Positions 15,993 through 23,528 of a DNA stretch of 38,030 nt are shown here, piece after piece (the stretch's first letter is position 1; each line of letters opens with the position of its first letter). Position numbers and translations under genes: made by a program. The stretch spans positions 1 through 38,030 of the forward strand of contig DASRZP010000106.1 in the NCBI GenBank assembly GCA_035686305.1. The letters run 5' to 3'. The notes beneath the pieces were generated by a model. The model was not told the DNA's origin. It saw only the letters and a list, made by a program, of their open reading frames with translations, and did no database searches. This DNA comes from Thermodesulfovibrionales bacterium (GTDB lineage: Bacteria > Nitrospirota > Thermodesulfovibrionia > Thermodesulfovibrionales > UBA9159).

Positions 15993-16535
15993 TTAACCCT
16001 GACGGCTTCTTATTCCCCGCTCAATATCTTCCCTTATGGCCTTCAGGACTGCCGGCCTGTTTATAGGTATCTCTCCAAGGTCCTCTCTAATCTCGGCAGT
16101 ACTGAGGCGGTACGTGTAATCATTCTTTTTATACTCAAGGACGAAATCGATCCTCTCATTTCCGGCTATGAGAACCGTCAGCGTTGCCGCGATATTCCCC
16201 AGCGGTTTCCTGTCGATATGGCTGTTCCTGAAACGTGCTGTTATGGTTGTCCCCTTCCCCTGCCCCGAAGTGATCGAAAAGCACCCGTCACACTCCTCTG
16301 CAGACTGCTTCAGGAGGGGCAACCCAAGGCCCACCCTCCTGACGGTCTTTGTGCTAAAGAAAGGGTCTGTGACCATCTTTACGGTCTCTTCGTCCATGCC
16401 CCTTCCGTTATCCCTGATCTCCAGAGTCAGCCGGTCATTTGCCGTATCCTCTTCAACGCGTATCTCCACGAGATCGGCGCCGGCAGTGACAGAGTTCTCG
16501 GCGATGTCAAGGATATGCAGGGAGAGGTCTTCCAT
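15993..16535 (-). CDS. Stand-alone histidine-kinase-type ATPase protein
   Basis: This 180-residue protein has a GHKL ATP-binding domain at residues 1-105: N box 'DIAENSVTAGA' (N14), G1 box 'DNGRGMDEE' (42-50), F-box 'DPFFSTK' and G2 box 'VGLGLPLL' (68-75). There is no upstream dimerisation/phospho-His domain. Residues 110-180 form an unassigned region. The start directly abuts the PHP stop (TAAATG), indicating coupling. It may phosphorylate a partner histidine elsewhere or act as a non-kinase switch. From memory, similar lone ATPases occur beside PHP and DRTGG genes in [FeFe]-hydrogenase operons; this was not checked here. Confidence 0.82.
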   Translation of the reverse strand: MEDLSLHILDIAENSVTAGADLVEIRVEEDTANDRLTLEIRDNGRGMDEETVKMVTDPFFSTKTVRRVGLGLPLLKQSAEECDGCFSITSGQGKGTTITARFRNSHIDRKPLGNIAATLTVLIAGNERIDFVLEYKKNDYTYRLSTAEIREDLGEIPINRPAVLKAIREDIERGIRSRQG

Positions 16536-17285
16536 TTATTCGGTCTCCCAGCAGGTGTCGCGGCCATCCCTCTTCACGAGGGCGAGCCTTATCTCTTCCA
16601 AGGTCGGCTCTTTCAGTCTGAAGGTCGTGACTCTTCTTCCGATATCGGCAACATGGTGAGCATCGGAAAAAGAGACCCAGGGCAAATTCCGCAGCCCCTT
16701 AAACTGCGCCTCTGCAAGGCCCCTTGTCATTTTTGGGGAGAGCTCAAGGGCATCGAATCGCACGTCAGCGGGGATGAAACCCAGCTGAGAAAGAACGCTA
16801 AAGCTCTCACGGTCAATATGACTGGCAATGGCCAGTCCTCCGAGGGAATGAATGGTCTCCACCAATTCGCGGAGGTTCAGCTTCGTCGCCGCTATGAGCA
16901 ATCTCCTGTTGAACGCGAGGACCTCATTGAATTCGTTTGCGATCACCTGATGCCCGTAAAGCCTCTCGTCATTTTCCTGCTCGGGAAGATTCTCATAGAT
17001 AATGTCCTGCATGCGCAACATCTGTCCCGTTTCATTGAAGAGACCAAGGATGTGAACCTCCTCTGAACTTGACACCTCCATCCCGCCGAGGATGGTCATC
17101 CCTGTCCCGTAGGCTGCCCTCTTTGATGCCTCGACATTCTCGCAGGAGTTGTGATCTGTTATGGCGATGATGTCCAGCCCCCGTGCTCTCGCTGCTCCCA
17201 CAAGGTCCCGGGGGCTCATATCCAGATCGGCGCACGGAGAAAGACAGGTATGGAGATGAAGATCGGCCAGAAACGTACTCAACAT
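16536..17285 (-). CDS. PHP-domain metal-dependent phosphoesterase
   Basis: This 249-residue protein has the PHP fold of polymerase/histidinol-phosphatase-type hydrolases. Metal-ligand motifs are present: 'DLHLHT' (H10, H12), 'ITDHNS' (D44, H45), 'GGMEVSS' (E70), 'EEVHILGLF' (H78), 'ASHIDRE' and 'FSDAHH'. It should bind two or three metals and hydrolyse a phosphoester, with the substrate unknown. It overlaps the upstream DRTGG gene by 7 bp and abuts the following HATPase gene, so it is in a tightly coupled operon. Its place among signalling genes suggests it removes or makes a small phosphorylated signal (inference). Confidence 0.88.
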   Translation of the reverse strand: MLSTFLADLHLHTCLSPCADLDMSPRDLVGAARARGLDIIAITDHNSCENVEASKRAAYGTGMTILGGMEVSSSEEVHILGLFNETGQMLRMQDIIYENLPEQENDERLYGHQVIANEFNEVLAFNRRLLIAATKLNLRELVETIHSLGGLAIASHIDRESFSVLSQLGFIPADVRFDALELSPKMTRGLAEAQFKGLRNLPWVSFSDAHHVADIGRRVTTFRLKEPTLEEIRLALVKRDGRDTCWETE

Positions 17286-17614
17286 CGAAGGAACTGATAG
17301 AGCTTGCCCCCCGCCTCAAAGGTCGAATGGGACGTGACAAAAATCGGGATCCTTTCTTCATCGGCCTTCGTCAGGGTCTCTCCTTCGGGATTTCTCTTAT
17401 TCGTCAGGATGATGGCTGCCAGGTTTCTCAGGACAGCCACGGCAACGGTGTTTGGGTGCGTCTGGAGGGTGATCCAGACTTCGCCTTCCTGTGCGTTTGC
17501 CATGACATCAGAGAGCAGGTCGCTGATATAGCACCCGGTCACCTCCCGTTCGAGATCCACATCTGCCGTCCTCGCTTCAAGGGACAATGCCTTGACTACC
17601 TCACCGAGATTCAT
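17279..17614 (-). CDS. DRTGG-domain protein (first of two)
   Basis: This is a 111-residue single-domain protein of the DRTGG type. The core 'GCYISDLLSDVMANAQEG' and 'VAVLRNLAAIILTNKRNP' matches the other DRTGG gene here and the domain seen in phosphotransacetylase and CBS-pyrophosphatase proteins, where it can take part in nucleotide binding. GGAGG lies 8 bp before the ATG. It overlaps the preceding gene by 14 bp and the PHP gene by 7 bp. A small regulatory or ligand-sensing role is likely; the exact ligand is unknown. Confidence 0.8.
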   Translation of the reverse strand: MNLGEVVKALSLEARTADVDLEREVTGCYISDLLSDVMANAQEGEVWITLQTHPNTVAVAVLRNLAAIILTNKRNPEGETLTKADEERIPIFVTSHSTFEAGGKLYQFLRC

Positions 17615-18056
17615 GGCCGTGATCCTCCCTATGAATGGTTATGATTATTTCGAGCGTCGTTCCCTCCCCGACAACAGAATCGACCTTAAAATCGTCGGAA
17701 TTCTTCTTGATGTTGGGCAGTCCTATTCCCGCTCCCCACCCCTTCTCCCTCACCCAGTCGGGAGCAGTCGAGTATCCTTCGGTCATCGCCAGCGGAATGT
17801 CAGGTATGCCCGGACCCATGTCGGTGACAACGATCTTGATCTCCTGGGAGGTAACGGAATAATACATCACGCCGGCAGTTGCATGGATGATCACGTTCAT
17901 TTCAGCCTCGAAGCTGGCGATGGCGGCCCTCCTCACGATCTTCATGTCGATGCCAAGCCCTGTGAGAACGGATTTCAACTCGCTCGACGCCACCCCGGCG
18001 TTCGTAAAATCTCCTCCGATGATATGGAAGCTCCCTTCCCTGTTGCCCTTGTTCAT
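17601..18056 (-). CDS. RsbW/SpoIIAB-like ATPase (anti-sigma-type GHKL domain)
   Basis: This 151-residue protein has only a GHKL ATPase: N box around N54 in 'AEMNVIIHA', G1 'DMGPGIPD' (79-86) and G2 'GWGAGIGLPNI' (107-117). This resembles the serine-kinase anti-sigma factors RsbW and SpoIIAB rather than histidine kinases. The ATG at 18056 was chosen over one 18 codons upstream because it overlaps the preceding stop as ATGA. No STAS-domain antagonist or PP2C phosphatase is visible nearby, so its partner is unknown. It lies between the two DRTGG genes. Confidence 0.82.
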   Translation of the reverse strand: MNKGNREGSFHIIGGDFTNAGVASSELKSVLTGLGIDMKIVRRAAIASFEAEMNVIIHATAGVMYYSVTSQEIKIVVTDMGPGIPDIPLAMTEGYSTAPDWVREKGWGAGIGLPNIKKNSDDFKVDSVVGEGTTLEIIITIHREDHGHESR

Positions 18057-18415
18057 AGCGTTGCATCCTCGGTACAGCTCTGGAGACCTTTTGCATAGAG
18101 GATGCCGCATGAGGTGAATCTCGAAAACCGTGTTGCGATCAATGGGATATCCTTCTCTCTTGCCAGCTCGATCGTCTCCTTGTCGGGTCTCTTGTCGAGA
18201 ACAAAGATGATGGCCTTCAGATCGGCGATTTCCGCCGTTCTCACCACCTGGGGATTGACGAGCCCCGTGATGAGAAGGGATCTCGGCTTTGTCGCAAAAC
18301 AGAGCAGATCGCTCATAAGGTCGGAACTGCAGACCGTACTGACGTCGGAATCCATATCCCCCGCGCTGAGAATCACCTCGCCATCGAGGAGTCTGATCAC
18401 TTCTCGCAGCGTCAT
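18053..18415 (-). CDS. DRTGG-domain protein (second of two)
   Basis: This 120-residue protein resembles the gene at 17279-17614. It has 'STVCSSDLMSDLLCFATK', 'VVRTAEIADLKAIIFVLDKR' and 'DIPLIATRFSRFTSCGILY', against 'IPIFVTSHSTFEAGGKLY' in the other copy. The two are probably ancient paralogues. It starts 7 bp after the sensor kinase stop and shares an ATGA overlap with the RsbW-like gene. The function is likely ligand or signal sensing; no catalytic site is visible. Confidence 0.78.
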   Translation of the reverse strand: MTLREVIRLLDGEVILSAGDMDSDVSTVCSSDLMSDLLCFATKPRSLLITGLVNPQVVRTAEIADLKAIIFVLDKRPDKETIELAREKDIPLIATRFSRFTSCGILYAKGLQSCTEDATL

Positions 18416-18422
18416 CCTTATA

Positions 18423-20027
18423 TTATCCTATCCCCGGTGTGGCTTCCAACGGTAACCGCACAAAAAAGCTCGCACCCTTGCCGAGCTCACTCCGTACAAA
18501 GATGTTCCCCCCATGTTTCTTGATGATCCCGTAACTGACGGAAAGGCCGAGGCCCGTCCCCTTCCCGATCGGCTTTGTCGTGAAGAAGGGCTCGAAGATC
18601 CTGCCGACGTGGTCGGGCGGTATACCGGGGCCCGTATCACTGAACTCGATCTCGATCTGTTTCCTGCCGTTGAGGCTGTCGTCGCTCAACCGCGTCACGA
18701 CGGTCACCTCGCCTCTCTCATTCATTGCGTCAGCCGCGTTTATCAAGAGATTCAGGAAGACCTGCTGCATCTGGTTCGGATCTGCAAGAATGGAGGGGAG
18801 GCTGCTCTCAAGGGTGAGGTTGAACTTTATATTATGGAACTTTGCCTGATTAGTGACGAGGGAGATGGTATTCCGGAGAAGGGCATTAAAGTCCGTCAGG
18901 GTCTTTTCCGCAGAGGTCTTTCTCGAGAACCCGAGAAGGCTCTTGATGATTTTGGAGCACCGGTTTGCCTGTTCGATGATGACTTCAAGGTCTTCGATGT
19001 CCTGTTTGTTCTCGGGGGGTATGCGTTTCTGCATGAGATGAGCAAAGGTGACGATGCCCGTTAACGGGCTGTTCAATTCGTGGGCCACGCCTGCTGCCAT
19101 CCTTCCGAGAGAGGCCAGTTTCTCTGCGTTGATGAGATGATCATGGGCCCTCACAATCTCCGCCTTCTTCTTCTGGACTTCCTCTTCGAGGGCCTTTGTC
19201 CAGTTCTCCATGCTCTCCCGGTATTTCTTGATATCCTTTGCCATGGAATTGAATGTCTGCGCAAGGAGGCCCATCTCATCGTTCGTGGGGATCTCGATCA
19301 CATGATCGAGATTCCCCTTGGATATCTTCCTCATCCCTTCGTCGAGGAGCGAGACGGGCTTCGAGACAAATTTATAGAGAATGATGCAGAGAGAGACGGA
19401 TATGATCATGATGAAGAGACCCCCGAACAGCAGGGTCCCGATGCGACTTTGAGCGATCGCGGCATCCACGGCAGCCATGCTGACATTGGTTTCGAGGACG
19501 CCGAGGATCTTCTGATCTTCCCGATGATAATGGCAGGAGGCCCCGTAGCAGGAAGGCTCATTCGCCATAGGGACAACCCTGGTCAGCGTCTTCGTGCCGC
19601 TGCGGTCAGAGACGATCCTCCAGTTTTCTGAATCGGGAATTGCACTGAGAGGCTTTTCGCTGTCCCGGTGGCAGATCTGACAGGTGGGGTAATCTTTCCC
19701 GACTGAACGGCCCACCTCGCCCTTCTTCGATGAATACGTTATTCTCCCCTTCATGTCGAATATCGTAATTCCCCGGATGCCCGAACCCGAGGCGATCGTT
19801 TCGACCGTCTTCTCTATGGAGTCCCTATCGCCGGCAAGCATGCCGCGAGAGATCCCTCGTTTCACGAGGTCTGCCGTTGCCGTTGCGCTGCTGATGAGGT
19901 TCTTCATCATAATGGTTTCCTGATAGTGGATAAAGATATACCCGAAGATGATGCTGCCCAGAGCCATAAGGCACCCTACGGCCAGGATGAGCTTTCCCGC
20001 CAGGGAATTCAGGGACTTTCTGATCAT
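18423..20027 (-). CDS. Membrane sensor histidine kinase with periplasmic haem-c-type motifs
   Basis: This 534-residue sensor kinase has TM1 at about 12-34, a periplasmic domain at 35-196, TM2 at about 197-219, HAMP at 220-272, a coiled coil, HisKA with phospho-His H316 ('AHELNSPL') and HATPase ('INAADAMNERGE', 'DTGPGI', 'GTGLGLSV'). The periplasmic part carries a CxxCH haem site (C116, C119, H120) and a second, wider C-x4-CH motif (C160, C165, H166, followed by YH). Redox or NO/O2 sensing through covalent haem is therefore plausible. It is the first gene of the signalling block, divergent from nuoA. No Shine-Dalgarno is visible, and a possible -10 lies 6 bp before the ATG (see 20034-20042). 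Candidate partners are the receivers at 15532, 13998 and 12628. Confidence 0.92.
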   Translation of the reverse strand: MIRKSLNSLAGKLILAVGCLMALGSIIFGYIFIHYQETIMMKNLISSATATADLVKRGISRGMLAGDRDSIEKTVETIASGSGIRGITIFDMKGRITYSSKKGEVGRSVGKDYPTCQICHRDSEKPLSAIPDSENWRIVSDRSGTKTLTRVVPMANEPSCYGASCHYHREDQKILGVLETNVSMAAVDAAIAQSRIGTLLFGGLFIMIISVSLCIILYKFVSKPVSLLDEGMRKISKGNLDHVIEIPTNDEMGLLAQTFNSMAKDIKKYRESMENWTKALEEEVQKKKAEIVRAHDHLINAEKLASLGRMAAGVAHELNSPLTGIVTFAHLMQKRIPPENKQDIEDLEVIIEQANRCSKIIKSLLGFSRKTSAEKTLTDFNALLRNTISLVTNQAKFHNIKFNLTLESSLPSILADPNQMQQVFLNLLINAADAMNERGEVTVVTRLSDDSLNGRKQIEIEFSDTGPGIPPDHVGRIFEPFFTTKPIGKGTGLGLSVSYGIIKKHGGNIFVRSELGKGASFFVRLPLEATPGIG

Positions 20028-20033
20028 GACGAA

Positions 20034-20042
20034 ATTCTATCA
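20034..20042 (-). promoter_or_regulatory. Possible extended -10 giving a leaderless sensor-kinase mRNA
   Basis: On the minus strand TGATAGAAT (extended -10 TGn plus TAGAAT) ends 6 bp before the ATG at 20027, which would put the transcription start on or next to the start codon. The lack of any Shine-Dalgarno fits. No good -35 is seen. Confidence 0.3.
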
Positions 20043-20107
20043 CAAAATCACAAAAAATTATTCCTCTCCCTCAAATTAGAATATTAGATCCGTTATTGTT
20101 TTTTTTG

Positions 20108-20137
20108 TTGACACTCTTTTGGCATTTAGTGTATAAA
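20108..20137 (+). promoter_or_regulatory. Sigma-70 promoter of the nuo operon
   Basis: TTGACA (20108-20113), an 18-bp spacer and TATAAA (20132-20137) lie about 45 bp before the nuoA start. This is the best housekeeping promoter sequence in the window and explains expression of nuoA-N. Confidence 0.75.
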
Positions 20138-20181
20138 ATGATGGTTTCGACGGATGGTTACTTCTCCCGAAAGGACATGGT

Positions 20182-20553
20182 ATGACGAGTTCTGTTATCC
20201 CGAGAGAGTATATACCGGCGATCATCACCATGGTCATAGCCCTGGGGTTTGGCCTTGGCGCTCTCCTTGTGGGATCCTTCGTCAGGCTCAGGAGACCCTA
20301 CAGGGAAAAGCTCATGCCCTACGAATCAGGCAATCAGCCTGTCGGAGAACCCCGGTACCGCTTCTCGGTCAAGTTCTATATCATCGCGATGCTCTTTGTC
20401 GTGTTCGATGTCGAAGCCGTCTTCCTCTATCCCTGGGCGATCGTCTTTGACCGGATCGGACTCTATGCGTTCATCGAGATGATGATATTCATCGCTGTCC
20501 TCGTTGTCGGGTATTTTTACGCCTGGAAGAAAGAAGCGTTCAGATGGGACTGA
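20182..20553 (+). CDS. nuoA: Complex I subunit NuoA
   Basis: This 123-residue membrane subunit of proton-pumping NADH:quinone oxidoreductase lies near the quinone site. It has three hydrophobic helices (about 11-33, 64-84 and 94-114), the conserved loop 'KLMPYESGNQPVG' and 'FDVEAVFLYPWA'. An AAGGA site precedes the ATG. It is the first gene of the operon. Confidence 0.96.
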   Translation: MTSSVIPREYIPAIITMVIALGFGLGALLVGSFVRLRRPYREKLMPYESGNQPVGEPRYRFSVKFYIIAMLFVVFDVEAVFLYPWAIVFDRIGLYAFIEMMIFIAVLVVGYFYAWKKEAFRWD

Positions 20554-20644
20554 CACGGTTCCCGCTTGAAGATTCATGATCCTTGCAATCGAATCGTCAT
20601 TCGCTATCAGCAATCATCGCTTTCGTGAGAGGAGGTGAGGGTAG

Positions 20645-21166
20645 ATGGTAATAGACGGCGTAACGGCTGTCGTGGAGGTCGAAGAGGGCCTGAAGGTGAT
20701 CCCCGGTGCCAGTACGATCATCGCCAGCCTTGACAAGCTCATAAACTGGGGAAGGCTTTCATCCATGTGGCCCATGACCTTTGGTCTGGCTTGATGTGCC
20801 ATTGAAATGATGACGACGGGATCGTCACACTATGATCTGGACAGATTGGGAATAATCTTCAGGGGCTCACCGAGGCAGGCCGACTTTGTTATCGTCGCAG
20901 GTACCGTGACAAAGAAGATGGCCCCTATCGTGAGAAGGGTCTATGACCAGATGCCTGAGCCGAGGTACGTGATCTCCATGGGGAGCTGTGCGTGTTCAGG
21001 AAACATCTACGATACCTATAGCACGGTGCAGGGCTGCGACACCTTCCTCCCCGTGGACGTCTATGTCCCCGGATGCCCGCCGAGGCCCGAGGCGCTCATG
21101 CAGGGGATGATAAAACTCCAGGAGAAGATCAGCGGAGAGAGGTTCAAATGGAGCAGGTGGCGGTGA
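20645..21166 (+). CDS. nuoB: Complex I subunit NuoB with in-frame TGA at the first N2 cysteine
   Basis: This 173-codon gene encodes the subunit that holds Fe-S cluster N2, which passes electrons to quinone. Reading from the ATG at 20645, with a strong AGGAGGTGA site, codons 1-49 give a normal NuoB N-terminus ending '[11 protein letters not shown]'. Codon 50 is TGA (20792-20794), and the frame continues 'CAIEMM' and stays intact to 21166. NuoB normally reads '...FGLACCAIEM', so TGA takes the place of the first of the adjacent N2 cysteines. The other ligands are present (C51, C115, C144). Restart at the ATG at 20807 would lose both tandem positions. The possibilities are selenocysteine, a base-call or assembly error, or a disabling mutation. 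Gene-finders would report only a short 3' ORF. Confidence 0.9.
20811..20827 (+). other. SECIS-like hairpin after the nuoB TGA
   Basis: TGACGA (20811-20816), loop CGGGA and TCGTCA (20822-20827) form a 6-bp stem with a 5-nt loop that has G at its second position. The stem starts 16 nt after the TGA. That fits the loose rules used for bacterial SECIS elements, but hairpins of this size arise often by chance. Confidence 0.3.
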
Positions 21167-21249
21167 GGCATCAGGGATGAATCAGTCCCCATTGAGACTC
21201 CTCAAACATCAGCAAGAATGAGAAATATCACATCAGAGACGGAGAAGGG

Positions 21250-21786
21250 ATGGAAGCACGAGAGATCGCCGAGAAGATAAGAGACCGGTTTCCTGAGGAA
21301 GTGAAAGAGATCAGGGAATTCCGCGGTCAGGTATCGGTCCTCATCCGGAGGGAATTGGTCAAGGAGATCATGCGGTATCTCCATGATACACCTGAACTGT
21401 ATTTTGACTTTCTTGAAGACCTTTGCGGTGTCGATCATCTCGGGAGAAAGGAACCGAGGTTTGAAGTCGTCTATCAGCTCTTTTCGATGGAGCACCGGCA
21501 TGCCGTCCGTCTGAAGGCCGAGGTCCCTGCAGACGACTGCACGATCGATAGCGTCGTCGAAATCTGGAAAGGCGCCAACTGGCATGAACGGGAGTGCTAC
21601 GACCTCTTCGGTGTGCGGTTCAAAGGCCATCCCGACCTCCGGAGGATACTCCTCCCTGAAGACTGGACAGGGCATCCCCTGAGAAAAGATTATCCCCTGA
21701 AGAGCGATCTTGGTGAGATGGAGTGGAAGGGGATAAAGGAGGTCATGGAGACCGCCGAGAGGAACAGGCAGTATGAGGTCAGGTAA
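21250..21786 (+). CDS. nuoC: Complex I subunit NuoC
   Basis: This 178-residue 30-kDa-type subunit of the connecting arm is not fused to NuoD. The diagnostic C-terminal signature '[18 protein letters not shown]' followed by '[20 protein letters not shown]' is complete. The start at 21250 has GGAGAAGGG upstream. An 83-bp gap separates it from nuoB, and only one base separates its stop from the nuoD start. Confidence 0.95.
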   Translation: MEAREIAEKIRDRFPEEVKEIREFRGQVSVLIRRELVKEIMRYLHDTPELYFDFLEDLCGVDHLGRKEPRFEVVYQLFSMEHRHAVRLKAEVPADDCTIDSVVEIWKGANWHERECYDLFGVRFKGHPDLRRILLPEDWTGHPLRKDYPLKSDLGEMEWKGIKEVMETAERNRQYEVR

Positions 21787-21787
21787 A

Positions 21788-22984
21788 ATGGATCAGGAGA
21801 CGAAGGAACTAAGGACAAAAGAGCTCACCATCAACATGGGTCCCCAGCATCCCGCGACCCATGGTGTCTTGCGTCTGTTTCTCGAACTCGATGGAGAGAC
21901 GGTCATCAAGTGCACGCCCTATGTCGGATACCTTCACCGGGGAACGGAGAAACTCGGCGAAAACAGGACCTATCTTCAGGCGCTGCCGCTCTCAGACAGG
22001 CTCGATTATATATCGTCCATGTCCAACAATGTCGGTTATTGCGTCGCCGTAGAGAGACTGTTCGGTATCGAGCCTCCTGAAAGGGCTAAGTATATCAGAA
22101 CGATGATGGCTGAGATGACGAGGATCAGCAGCCACATCATCGGCGTCTCGACCCATGCCCTCGATATCGGGGCTATGACCATGTTCCTCTACTCCTTTCG
22201 TGAGCGGGAATGGCTCATGGACCTCTTCGAGATGACCTGCGGAGCACGCCTGACCGTGAGCTATCCGAGGATCGGCGGCGTCAGGAACGATGTGAGCCAG
22301 GAGTTCCTTGACAGCCTCTATCAGTTCACCGAGGAGTTCCCCAGGAGGATCGAGGAATACGAGACCTTGATAGATCAGAACAGGATATGGTTGAAGCGGA
22401 CAAAAGGCATCGGCGTCATAAGCGCGGAAGACGCAATAAACTGGGGATTGACAGGTCCAACGTTACGGGGATCAGGAGTCCTCTATGACGTGAGGAAACA
22501 TGCGCCCTATGACGCCTATGATAAGGTTGCCTTTGACGTGCCTATCGGGAAGAACGGCGATGTCTACGACCGGTATCGCTGCAGGATGGAGGAACTCCGG
22601 CAGTCGAACAGGATCATCAGGCAGTGCATTGAACAGCTCCCGAGAGGCCCGATTATGGCCCCTGACGCGCCAAAGTTTACCCTTCCTCCGAAAGATACGG
22701 TACTGCAGAACATGGAGTCGATGATCCACCACTTTGTCCTGATAACAAAAGGTCCGACGACCGCTCCCGAAGGAGAGATCTACGTGGCGACAGAGGTGCC
22801 GAAGGGTGAGCTCGGGTTCTATTTTATCAGCGACGGAACGGGCAGACCGTATCGGATGAGACTACGGTCGCCGTCTTTTGTCCACGTGTCGGTACTTCCG
22901 ACGCTGTGCGAAGGCGCTCTCATAGCCGATGTCATCGCAAATATCGGAACGATCGACATCGTTCTCGGAGAGTGTGACCGGTAA
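21788..22984 (+). CDS. nuoD: Complex I subunit NuoD
   Basis: This 398-residue 49-kDa subunit forms the quinone pocket with NuoB. It contains '[21 protein letters not shown]', '[10 protein letters not shown]', '[10 protein letters not shown]' and a C-terminal '[12 protein letters not shown]'. It is related to the large subunit of NiFe hydrogenases but lacks the Ni-ligand cysteines, as expected. An upstream ATG at 21773 lies inside nuoC; the ATG at 21788, directly after the nuoC stop with GAGGT at about 10 bp, gives the normal N-terminus. Confidence 0.96.
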   Translation: MDQETKELRTKELTINMGPQHPATHGVLRLFLELDGETVIKCTPYVGYLHRGTEKLGENRTYLQALPLSDRLDYISSMSNNVGYCVAVERLFGIEPPERAKYIRTMMAEMTRISSHIIGVSTHALDIGAMTMFLYSFREREWLMDLFEMTCGARLTVSYPRIGGVRNDVSQEFLDSLYQFTEEFPRRIEEYETLIDQNRIWLKRTKGIGVISAEDAINWGLTGPTLRGSGVLYDVRKHAPYDAYDKVAFDVPIGKNGDVYDRYRCRMEELRQSNRIIRQCIEQLPRGPIMAPDAPKFTLPPKDTVLQNMESMIHHFVLITKGPTTAPEGEIYVATEVPKGELGFYFISDGTGRPYRMRLRSPSFVHVSVLPTLCEGALIADVIANIGTIDIVLGECDR

Positions 22985-23003
22985 AAGCATCGTTTCCGGC
23001 TCT

Positions 23004-23471
23004 ATGGAAGACGGCGTAATCCAGGGCATCCATATTTTCAGGGACCTGGACAGCTCTGAGAGAGCGATCATCGGGGCCATACTCACGTGCAAAGAGTGTG
23101 CGCCCAATGACGTGATATACACTGAAGGGGACAAGGGCAACAGCCTGAACATTATACTCAAGGGCAAGGTGAGGATCAACAGGGCGACGGTAGAGGGTGA
23201 TCAGTTCTGCATAGCAACCCTGAAGAAAGGTGATATCTTCGGTACCATGTCTTTTCTTGACGGAAGCCCCCATGACGCGACGATTGTGTCAGACCAGCGG
23301 ACTGAGCTGACGGTATTGGAGAAGTCCGATTTTGACCGTCTGATCCAGTCCAGTCCCCTGACGGCCGCCAAGATATTACGGAGGCTTTCGATGCATCTTG
23401 CCGCTCTCGTGAGGAATATGAACAGCCAGTATATGGATGTCATGAACCTCATGTTCAGAAAGGGCAAATGA
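23004..23471 (+). CDS. Cyclic-nucleotide-binding-domain protein inside the nuo operon
   Basis: This 155-residue protein consists of a Crp/Fnr-type effector domain only. It has 'IHIFRDLDSSERAIIGAIL', 'VIYTEGDKGNSLNIILKGKV', 'LKKGDIFGTMSFLDGSPHDA' and 'VLEKSDFDRLI', the usual beta-roll with a phosphate-binding-cassette-like segment. A short C-terminal helix follows, with no HTH, so it is not a classical DNA-binding Crp. The start is uncertain: the ATG at 23004 fits the family N-terminus but lacks a clear Shine-Dalgarno, and a GTG at 22974 overlapping nuoD is the alternative. It occupies the place where nuoEFG stand in many operons. Allosteric control of complex I or its assembly is a guess. Confidence 0.82.
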   Translation: MEDGVIQGIHIFRDLDSSERAIIGAILTCKECAPNDVIYTEGDKGNSLNIILKGKVRINRATVEGDQFCIATLKKGDIFGTMSFLDGSPHDATIVSDQRTELTVLEKSDFDRLIQSSPLTAAKILRRLSMHLAALVRNMNSQYMDVMNLMFRKGK

Positions 23472-23528
23472 CAGAGGGACGTTTGAATGAGGAAAGAGGC
23501 AAAAATTTATTGAAGGCGGAGTGGAGAC

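Noticed and set aside
20807-21166. A short separate NuoB starting at 20807
   Set aside because: The frame upstream of the TGA encodes a clear NuoB N-terminus with a strong ribosome-binding site. A start at 20807 would lose both tandem N2 cysteine positions.
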